A DNA stretch of 64,000 bases from CAYJAZ01 sp964371865 (GTDB lineage: Bacteria; Desulfobacterota; Desulfovibrionia; Desulfovibrionales; Desulfovibrionaceae). The notes beneath the pieces are model-generated. The model was given only the letters and a program-made list of their open reading frames with translations. It did not search any database and had not been told where the DNA came from. This document shows, one piece after another, positions 1-6,679 of this stretch (its first letter is position 1; the number at the start of each line of letters is the position of its first letter). The stretch is from the NCBI GenBank assembly GCA_964371865.1, contig CAYJOR010000006.1, positions 12,247-76,246 on the forward strand, given 5' to 3'. A program made the position numbers and the translations under genes.

Positions 1-1
1 A

Positions 2-1261
2 GTCATATCTAACTTACTAGAATGTGGTATTGAAGATGTTTATGTTGTGCTTGGTTATAATGAAAACGAAATTGCAAAACAAATTGAAAACCTCAATGTA
101 ACTACTATATATAACGATGATTATGATAAAGGGATGTTTAGTTCAGTCTACTGTGGAATTTCTGCTCTGAAACCTGCTATTGATGCAACGTTACTTCTGC
201 CTGTTGATGCGGCACTTGTAAAAACAAGTACAATTTTATCTTTGCTTGAACGAAGAAAAAACAATTCTATAAACAACATTCAACAATCTGTAATTATACC
301 AACTTTTTTAAATAAATGTGGCCATCCTCCATTAATTGAAAGAATACATTTCAAAAATATACTTGATTGTTATAAAAAACAACATTTAAAAGAGAATCAA
401 TTTGGATTACGTGGCTATTTTTCATCACTATTAGATGAAAATCAAAAGGAAAGTTTTTTTAAAGGAGAAGCATCAATTTCTAGCTCTAATACCCTGAATA
501 CAGTAGATTTTTTTTCTATGCCAGATGAAGGGATAATATCTGATATTGATACTTATGAAGACTATAAACATGCAATTGATTTTCTAACTATCACAAATAT
601 GAGAGAAAACCCATCATTAAATGAAGCTTTTCATCTTTTACTATATTCAGATCTTTCGAGTAGAACAAAAAAACATTCTTTCAAAGTAGCTCTAGGTGCC
701 CTACGATTAGGGATAGCACTTAAAAGTAAAATTAATATTCATTTCGATGAATTGAACTGTCTTTGTGGGGGGCTTTTACATGATATCTGTCGCAGTGAAA
801 GTAGACATGCTAAAGTTGGGGCTGAACTTATAAGAAAGTTTGGGTGGTTTAGAATGGCTGCAGTTGTTGCATCACATACGAATTTACCTTCTAATTTGCT
901 TGAAAAATTTGATATTTTTCTCAAGGAAGAAAAGTTGTACGTAGAAAATGTAGAGGATTTTATAGAAGATAATAATTATCTTTTTCCTGCATTCTGTGTG
1001 TATTTAGCAGACAAATTTTATCAATCTGATAATCATATCACATTACAAGAAAGACATTCTAATATTAAAGAAAGATATTCAGATTCACCTCAAGCTTTGT
1101 TAGCCATTCAATCGAGAGAAAATGTTGCACTCGCTGTGAAAGATTATTTTGATAAAACTACCTCTTTAGATGCCTTCTCTTGTGTTGAAGAAAAAACAAC
1201 AAGTATATTAGAAAAAGAATTTTTTTCATTACTTGATAAGTATAAAGAATTCATTAAGTAG
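2..1261 (+). CDS. MobA-like NTP transferase fused to an HD domain (5' end cut by the window)
   Basis: The reading frame is open to the left edge, and the first residues (VISNLLECGIEDVYVVLGYN) read like the interior of a MobA/GlmU-type nucleotidyltransferase, so the true start lies outside the window; the internal GTG at 47 is not the start. Roughly the first 190 residues continue this fold (LLLPVDAALV resembles the metal-binding part). The second half is an HD domain: HSFKVALGALRLG, then GGLLHDICRSESRHAKVG, then VVASHT. I recall this MobA-plus-HD arrangement as the DVU_1551 family of Desulfovibrio. Such enzymes transfer a nucleotide to a cofactor or sugar phosphate; the HD half would be a phosphohydrolase. 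The substrate is not known from sequence. Six bases separate it from the histidine phosphatase gene, so the two are probably co-transcribed. Confidence 0.75.
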   Translation, partial: VISNLLECGIEDVYVVLGYNENEIAKQIENLNVTTIYNDDYDKGMFSSVYCGISALKPAIDATLLLPVDAALVKTSTILSLLERRKNNSINNIQQSVIIPTFLNKCGHPPLIERIHFKNILDCYKKQHLKENQFGLRGYFSSLLDENQKESFFKGEASISSSNTLNTVDFFSMPDEGIISDIDTYEDYKHAIDFLTITNMRENPSLNEAFHLLLYSDLSSRTKKHSFKVALGALRLGIALKSKINIHFDELNCLCGGLLHDICRSESRHAKVGAELIRKFGWFRMAAVVASHTNLPSNLLEKFDIFLKEEKLYVENVEDFIEDNNYLFPAFCVYLADKFYQSDNHITLQERHSNIKERYSDSPQALLAIQSRENVALAVKDYFDKTTSLDAFSCVEEKTTSILEKEFFSLLDKYKEFIK

Positions 1262-1267
1262 TCGCTT

Positions 1268-1864
1268 ATGCTTAAAACAATTTATTTAATGCGTCATCCG
1301 CATATTAATACTAGCGGAAAAATGATAGGAAGAACTGATGTTCCACTTTCAGAACTTGGTTTGACTCAGGCTTTATTTTGGAAAGAAAAATTTTCAAATA
1401 TGAACTTCAAAAAAGTATTTACAACATCATTACAACGTACTAAAAAAACAGCAAAAATCATTGTTAATGATAAAGTAATTCTTGAAGAAATATCTTTGTT
1501 TAATGAAATATCATTAGGTGATTGGGAGGCTAAATCTAAAACGTATATTAAAGAATTTTATTCTAATCTTTGGACACTAAGAGGGAGGGATATTGATTCT
1601 ACTTCTCCTCCTAATGGAGAAAGTTTTATTGACTTAAAAGCTAGAGTAATACCAACTTTTTTGTCTGTTGTAGAAACTTGTGCTATTGATGAAAGTTATT
1701 TAATTATTGCGCATCAAGCAGTTAATCGCGTTATTCTTTCTCATCTTATGGACATACCTCTTACTGAAATTCTTAATATTCCACAGTCTTATGCCTGTTT
1801 AAATATTTTATCCGGTGTTGATAAGTTGTCGCCCATTGAATATCAAGAGTGTCCTATTCAATAA
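1268..1864 (+). CDS. Histidine phosphatase family protein (CobC/phosphoglycerate-mutase-like)
   Basis: The 198-residue protein has the order of a histidine phosphatase: an N-terminal LMRHPHINTSGKMIGRTDVP, the acidic motif EISLGDWEA near residue 80, and a second catalytic histidine in LIIAHQAVNRVIL near residue 155. The usual RHG of the first motif is RHP here. Relatives remove phosphate from alpha-ribazole phosphate, phosphoglycerate or sugar phosphates; the GRTDVPLSELG stretch is most like the CobC/GpmB branch. It lies between the nucleotidyltransferase-HD gene and a methyltransferase gene with gaps of 6 and 13 bases, which suggests work on a product of the same pathway. No strong Shine-Dalgarno precedes the ATG, so translation may be coupled to the gene upstream. 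Confidence 0.75.
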   Translation: MLKTIYLMRHPHINTSGKMIGRTDVPLSELGLTQALFWKEKFSNMNFKKVFTTSLQRTKKTAKIIVNDKVILEEISLFNEISLGDWEAKSKTYIKEFYSNLWTLRGRDIDSTSPPNGESFIDLKARVIPTFLSVVETCAIDESYLIIAHQAVNRVILSHLMDIPLTEILNIPQSYACLNILSGVDKLSPIEYQECPIQ

Positions 1865-1877
1865 TTAAGGTAGTTAT

Positions 1878-2666
1878 ATGAAACTATGTAGAGAAAAATA
1901 CAATGAAGTATCTTTACTTGAAAATAAAAATGTAACTTATGAAATTATTAAGAAAAAATATCGTAATTTACTTATTCTTAAAGATTTTGGTTATTGTGAA
2001 CCAGATTATTTTTCGTGTTCTTGTTGTGATGAAGAAGAAAATTGTTCTGATATAGGCATACCAAAAAAAAATAACGTAAAGGGTTATAATTTTGGTTGTG
2101 GAAAAATTGAAAATATTGCAAGTTTTTCTTCTGGTGAAACAGTACTTGATTTAGGCTGTGGATGCGGAAATGATTGCATTATAGCAGCAAGAGCTGTTGG
2201 AGATATGGGAAAAGTTATTGGCGTTGATATTCTTCCGGAAATGATTTCAAGAGCAAAAGAGCAAGCTGTTATAAACTCCTTGAATAACATTGAATTTATA
2301 GAATCACCGATAGAAAATATTCCACTTTTGAGTAATTCTGTTGATGTTATAATTTCTAATTGTGTTATAAACTTATCTCCTAATAAAGTAGCCGTTTATT
2401 CTGAAATTTCAAGACTTCTTAAACCATTAGGTAGAATAGTAATTTCCGATATTATTACTTTAGAGTCTTTGTCTCTATCTAAAAAAAATCATGAAAATAT
2501 GTTGTGTGCGTGCTTATCTGGTGCGATGCTTCGCGATGAACTTGAGTACACTCTAAAGAGTATGGGTTTTATAGATATTTCTATAGAACTCAATAAGATA
2601 AATACGAACTCATCTGCTTTGAAAGTCTTAAGGCGTGCATATATAACAGCCACACTTCAAGCATAG
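1878..2666 (+). CDS. SAM-dependent methyltransferase, arsenite-methyltransferase-like (DVU_1556-type)
   Basis: A 262-residue class I methyltransferase. Motif I is TVLDLGCGCGNDC near residue 95, followed by KVIGVDILPEMISRAKEQA, and a motif like IISNCVINLSPNK near residue 160, a form shared with the ArsM/UbiE branch. The N-terminal 60 residues hold a cysteine cluster (FSCSCCDEEENC), and further cysteines sit in FGCG and MLCACLSG. ArsM-type enzymes use cysteines to hold a thiophilic substrate, but the pattern is not the ArsM one, so arsenic is only one possibility. I recall methyltransferases of this kind in the Desulfovibrio DVU_155x cluster. It is the last gene of the left-edge group; 211 bases separate it from the chemoreceptor. 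Confidence 0.7.
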   Translation: MKLCREKYNEVSLLENKNVTYEIIKKKYRNLLILKDFGYCEPDYFSCSCCDEEENCSDIGIPKKNNVKGYNFGCGKIENIASFSSGETVLDLGCGCGNDCIIAARAVGDMGKVIGVDILPEMISRAKEQAVINSLNNIEFIESPIENIPLLSNSVDVIISNCVINLSPNKVAVYSEISRLLKPLGRIVISDIITLESLSLSKKNHENMLCACLSGAMLRDELEYTLKSMGFIDISIELNKINTNSSALKVLRRAYITATLQA

Positions 2667-2773
2667 TTTACGTTGCTAGCAATTGAAGTGCAGTTACTAA
2701 GTTGTAAAATGTTGTTTAATTTATAAATATTTTTTATAAAATTTTATTGATAACTCTTAAGATTTATGATAAT

Positions 2774-2802
2774 TTGACGATGATTATAGATATGAAGATA
2801 AA
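2774..2802 (+). promoter_or_regulatory. Possible sigma-70 promoter of the chemoreceptor gene
   Basis: TTGACG is followed after 17 bases by GATAAA, about 75 bases before the chemoreceptor ATG. The -10 box is only a moderate match and the region is AT-rich, so this is a tentative call. Confidence 0.3.
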
Positions 2803-2877
2803 TAATGTAACTTCAATCTTTTCTAATTATTTTAGACTGTATTTAAGCTACATAAACCTTGACTTTTAGGAGCTTTT

Positions 2878-4941
2878 ATGAAAATGAGTTTAGTCAAGCA
2901 AATGCTTGTTTATATCCTTTTTCCGGTTGTTATAGGCTTGGGAGTTTTAGCGTATGTCGCCGGTTATATAGCTGAAAAAGAGTTTACTACTCACACTGAT
3001 AACCAACTAGAGGAGCTTGCCCGAGTACAGGCAAATGAACTAGACAATATTATGGTCTACGTAGAAGGAATACTAAAATATGCTTCTGGTAGGATTGCCT
3101 TCTCATCTTTTCTTGAAAATACTGAAACCGGAACTTCTACACCACACGAAAAAGCTGAAGTTGAAAAAGCGCTTAGGAATGCAATTGAACAATACCGTGA
3201 TATTGCAGCTTCTTATATCATTAATGATAAAGGTTTGGTATTAGCGCACTCTAGCTCAACTTTAATTGGTGCAGATACATCAACGTATTTATCGACTAAA
3301 AAAGCGCTGTCAGGCGGATTAGGTATTGAATCACGAATTGGTAAAACTACAAACACTTTTAGTGCATATTTAACATATCCAATATATTCAGATGGTAAAA
3401 TAGTTGGTGCACTTGGTTTTATTCTTGATTATAACAAGCTTCATGAACATACAACAGGCGCTCTTTCACTTACAGATAGTATGCGTGCATATGTTTATGA
3501 TAAAGATTTCACTATATTAATGGATAATGTTGGTGAATTTGTTTCAACAAGTGATGCTCAATATCCATTTGTTCAAGCATATATTGGTAAAGATAAAGGC
3601 AAGAATACTTTTGAATACGAGGGTATTGAATCAGACGCACACTATGCAAGAGTGAAGAGTATGGACTGGATTGTGGTTATAGATACTCCAACAGAAGAAT
3701 TAGATGAACCTATCGAACAGTTGATTTTAGATATCGCATTACTTGCAGGTGTAATTATTTTGATTACAAGCTTAATTATTGTTTTATATGCTAGAAAAAT
3801 TGCCTTTGTAATGCGAGAAGGTGCAGCGATTGCTGCTTATGTGGCAGCTGGCAATTTTGAAGTTGATCCTCAGCAACAAGCAGGTATGGCAAAAACTCTA
3901 GAAAGAGGTGATGAAATTGCTGACTTAGCAAGTGCTATCGGTGTGATGATTGAAAATCTCGGTAAAAGCTTTAAAGAAGGTGAAATTGCAGCTGAAAAAA
4001 CAAAACAAGCTCTTGCTCAAGCAGAAGTAGCACAACAAGAAGCGAATGAAGCAGCAGAAAAAGCATCTCAAGCACGTCGTCAAGGTCTTTTAGAAGCAGG
4101 TAAAGAACTTGAAGGAGTTGTACACGTTGTAGCATCAGCATCCGAACAGCTTTCTCAACAAATCGATACCACAGCAACAAGTGTGACAGATCAAGCTTAT
4201 AAACTTACAGAAACTGCAAATGCAATGGTTCAACTCAACGAAACAATTATTGATATCGCTAAAAATGCTCTTGAAAGCTCAGAAAAAACTAATATGACAA
4301 TGGATAAAGCTGTCAAAGGTGTTGAAATTACACAAAAATGTAAAAATGCAATTAATAATGTTCGTGAAGAATCTCTTACACTACGTAGTAATATGGCCAC
4401 GTTAGCAGAACACGCTCAATCAATTAATACTGTTATGGGTGTAATTAATGATATTGCTGATCAAACAAACCTTCTTGCTCTAAACGCTGCTATTGAAGCT
4501 GCACGAGCCGGTGAAGCGGGTAGAGGATTTGCCGTGGTTGCTGATGAAGTAAGAAAACTCGCTGAAAAAACAATTACATCAACCTCGGACGTTTCCCAGG
4601 CAATTTCTGCTATTCAACATAGTACAGAAGAAAACGTAAAACAAGTTGATATAGCAGTAAGAGGAATTGAAGACGCTAACGAACTTGCGAATTATAGCGG
4701 TGAAGCATTGCAAGATATTCTTGAAATGGCAGAACAAAGTGCCGGTGGTGTGCGTAGTATTGCAACGGCTGCCGAAGAGCAGTCTGCAACTGTTGAAGAA
4801 ATTAACGCTTCAATTGAGCTCATAAATGGAATTGCTCATGAAACAAAAGCTGGAATGGATGAAGCATCTCATGCAGTTGTTTCACTTTCATCACAAGCAC
4901 ATGAACTTACTATGATTGTTGATAGTCTAAAGAATAGTTAA
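2878..4941 (+). CDS. Methyl-accepting chemotaxis protein with a periplasmic Cache-type sensor
   Basis: A 687-residue transmembrane chemoreceptor. An N-terminal membrane helix (about residues 11-33) leads into a periplasmic region of about 240 residues that reads like a Cache sensor (ASYIINDKGLVLAHSS; YLTYPIYSDGKIVGALGFIL). A second membrane helix lies near 282-306, followed by a HAMP-like segment, an Ala/Gln/Glu-rich coiled coil (about 365-405) and the signalling domain. The conserved hairpin tip, INDIADQTNLLALNAAIEAA followed by RAGEAGRGFAVVADEVRKLA, spans about 523-562. The ligand is unknown; Cache sensors often bind small acids or amino acids. The C-terminus (IVDSLKNS) shows no CheR-tethering pentapeptide. 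The gene stands alone and has its own terminator. Confidence 0.92.
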   Translation: MKMSLVKQMLVYILFPVVIGLGVLAYVAGYIAEKEFTTHTDNQLEELARVQANELDNIMVYVEGILKYASGRIAFSSFLENTETGTSTPHEKAEVEKALRNAIEQYRDIAASYIINDKGLVLAHSSSTLIGADTSTYLSTKKALSGGLGIESRIGKTTNTFSAYLTYPIYSDGKIVGALGFILDYNKLHEHTTGALSLTDSMRAYVYDKDFTILMDNVGEFVSTSDAQYPFVQAYIGKDKGKNTFEYEGIESDAHYARVKSMDWIVVIDTPTEELDEPIEQLILDIALLAGVIILITSLIIVLYARKIAFVMREGAAIAAYVAAGNFEVDPQQQAGMAKTLERGDEIADLASAIGVMIENLGKSFKEGEIAAEKTKQALAQAEVAQQEANEAAEKASQARRQGLLEAGKELEGVVHVVASASEQLSQQIDTTATSVTDQAYKLTETANAMVQLNETIIDIAKNALESSEKTNMTMDKAVKGVEITQKCKNAINNVREESLTLRSNMATLAEHAQSINTVMGVINDIADQTNLLALNAAIEAARAGEAGRGFAVVADEVRKLAEKTITSTSDVSQAISAIQHSTEENVKQVDIAVRGIEDANELANYSGEALQDILEMAEQSAGGVRSIATAAEEQSATVEEINASIELINGIAHETKAGMDEASHAVVSLSSQAHELTMIVDSLKNS

Positions 4942-4972
4942 AACTAAGTTATATAAATCCTAAAAGTTATAT

Positions 4973-5007
4973 AAGACCTCAACTTCTTATGAAATTGAGG
5001 TCTTTTT
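4973..5007. terminator. Bidirectional terminator between the chemoreceptor gene and thiC
   Basis: A 10-bp stem (AAGACCTCAA with TTGAGGTCTT) and 12-base loop are followed by a T run on the plus strand. It lies between two convergent genes. Confidence 0.85.
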
Positions 5008-5035
5008 AATTTAGAAATATTTTATAAAATAATAA

Positions 5036-6322
5036 TTATTTTTTTCTGTCATTAAGCATTTTTACAGCACAGAATTTACCGCACATAGAACATACTTCTT
5101 CATTTTTATGCGGTTCACGTCTTTCTGTAACACTTTTTGGATCAAGTGCTGCTTGGGTCATTCCACACCAATCAAGATTTTTTCTTGCTTTATTCATTGC
5201 ATTTTCTCTATCAATAGCGTGTTTTCTACCAAGGGCAAGCTCACCAGCTTGCGCAGCAATTTTAGAAGCTATAATTCCAGCACGAACATCATCTGGATCA
5301 GGGAGACTTAGGTGTTCAGCAGGTGTTAAATAACAGAGAAAATCAACGCCGGCTTGAACTCCTATTGCTCCACCAATTGCTCCGGCAATATGATCATGCC
5401 CAGCGGCGGAATCCATAGTGAGAGGTCCAAGTACGTAAATAGGTGCATTGTAGGTAAGTCTTTTCATTATTTGAATTTGTGCAGCAACTTCATTCATACG
5501 AACGTGACCAGGCCCTTCAACCATTGTTTGAACACCTTTTTCACGTGCGCGACGAACTAATTGACCAAGAGTAATAGCTTCTTCAATTTGTGCGGCATCA
5601 CCAGCATCGTCACCGCCACCTGGGCGTAAAGCATCACCAAGGGAAATTGTAACATTATATTTTAGGCAGATATCTAAAAGTCTGTCATAATTTTCAAGGA
5701 GTGGATTTTCTTTGTTATTATCAAGCATCCAACGCGCTAACATTGAACCACCTCTTGATACAATTCCCATAACTCTACCGTATTTTGGATCTGAATCGTC
5801 TCCAAACTGTGCACCTTTACGTGTTATGCCGCAATGAAGAGTCATGTAGTCAACACCTTGAATTGCTTGCTTTTCTACTTCTTGAAAGAGAATTTCAGGA
5901 TTCATAGATGAAATTTCTTTATCTGCATCTAAAATTTGCTGACCAACGGCATACATTGGAACTGTTCCAAGTGGTTTCGCCCATTTTGATAACATTTGAT
6001 TTCGTACAGCATCAAGATCACCATGAATAGATAAATCCATAATTGTATCTACTTGATTTTCAATACAAATTTCTATTTTTTTTGCTTCCATATCGAGGCA
6101 GTGTGTAAGAGGTGATGTGCCTATATTTGCATTTATTTTTACTCTCGCCGGTTGACCAACTAAAATAGGTTGTAAATTAGGATGGTTAGGATTACCAAGA
6201 AGTACCATAGTGCCGGCGTTTATTGCTGATTCAAGCTCTTCAATGCTCATATTTTCATAATCAGAAAGTTCTTTAGCGTGTTTTTGAAAAAGTTCACGCA
6301 ATACTTTGTTTTTATACAACAT
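5036..6322 (-). CDS. thiC: Phosphomethylpyrimidine synthase ThiC
   Basis: A 428-residue radical SAM enzyme that rearranges aminoimidazole ribotide into hydroxymethylpyrimidine phosphate for thiamine. Family landmarks are NPNHPNLQPILVGQ, GVDYMTLHCGITRKG, SRGGSMLARWM, GDALRPGGGDDAGDAAQ, VEGPGHVRMNE and the C-terminal iron-sulfur motif CSMCGKFC (residues 411, 414 and 418). This is the short form without the N-terminal extension of enterobacterial and plant ThiC. Short ThiC paralogues in anaerobes can instead make 5-hydroxybenzimidazole for cobamides (BzaA/BzaF). The TPP riboswitch directly upstream argues for the thiamine enzyme. The start has a good ribosome site (GGAGGAT). No other thiamine gene is adjacent. 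Confidence 0.93.
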   Translation of the reverse strand: MLYKNKVLRELFQKHAKELSDYENMSIEELESAINAGTMVLLGNPNHPNLQPILVGQPARVKINANIGTSPLTHCLDMEAKKIEICIENQVDTIMDLSIHGDLDAVRNQMLSKWAKPLGTVPMYAVGQQILDADKEISSMNPEILFQEVEKQAIQGVDYMTLHCGITRKGAQFGDDSDPKYGRVMGIVSRGGSMLARWMLDNNKENPLLENYDRLLDICLKYNVTISLGDALRPGGGDDAGDAAQIEEAITLGQLVRRAREKGVQTMVEGPGHVRMNEVAAQIQIMKRLTYNAPIYVLGPLTMDSAAGHDHIAGAIGGAIGVQAGVDFLCYLTPAEHLSLPDPDDVRAGIIASKIAAQAGELALGRKHAIDRENAMNKARKNLDWCGMTQAALDPKSVTERREPHKNEEVCSMCGKFCAVKMLNDRKK

Positions 6323-6334
6323 ACAAAATCCTCC

Positions 6335-6366
6335 GACACAAAACAGTGTCTTTATAGTTTCGACAC
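6335..6366 (-). promoter_or_regulatory. Possible switching element (expression platform) in the thiC leader
   Basis: On the transcript strand the segment reads GTGTC (6366-6362), then GACAC (6350-6346), then GTGTC (6339-6335), directly followed by the thiC ribosome site GGAGG. The middle GACAC can pair with either neighbour but not both. This could couple ligand binding to access of the ribosome site. It is an inference from complementarity only. Confidence 0.35.
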
Positions 6367-6421
6367 AAGTTTCTTTCAGAGAAGCAAGATAATTTTGCTA
6401 AAAAACAAGATTATCTAAAAA

Positions 6422-6506
6422 GTGCTTTCCTACGGCAGAACTACCCGCGTCAGGTTCAAAGGGTCAGGATAAACCTTTCTCAGCCAAATGGCTCCCCCAG
6501 CAGTCG
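6422..6506 (-). ncRNA. TPP riboswitch (THI element) in the thiC leader
   Basis: The minus strand carries the THI-element signature in order: GGGGGAGCC, GGCTGAGA, then ACCCTTTGAACCTGA and the tail GGGTAGTTCTGCCGTAGGAA. The aptamer ends about 100 bases before the thiC start. It binds thiamine pyrophosphate and represses thiC when the vitamin is plentiful. No obvious terminator lies between aptamer and gene, so control of translation start is more likely than attenuation. Confidence 0.95.
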
Positions 6507-6586
6507 ATAAAGTATGCTTTTTTTTTATAAATGTAAAGTTGATTTTGTTATGATATACGTATTTTGCTTTATAGAAACTTAAAAGA

Positions 6587-6627
6587 AAACTTCCTTTAAA
6601 ATTGACTATCAGTTTTAAAGGAAGTTT
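6587..6627 (-). terminator. Terminator after the Lon-like protease gene
   Basis: A perfect 15-bp stem (AAACTTCCTTTAAAA with its complement at 6613-6627) and 11-base loop lies 50 bases past the protease stop. On the minus strand it is followed by a T-rich tail. Confidence 0.85.
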
Positions 6628-6679
6628 ATCCTAAATTTAAATCTATTTAGTTTTGTTATAGAATTGTAACATCACTACT

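Noticed and set aside
5036..6322. ThiC-like gene as 5-hydroxybenzimidazole synthase (BzaA/BzaF)
   Set aside because: A clear TPP riboswitch precedes it, and no cobamide genes or B12 riboswitch are near.
6498..6510. GTCGATAA as a sigma-28 -10 box near the riboswitch
   Set aside because: It lies within or next to the aptamer, and no TAAA box sits at the required distance.
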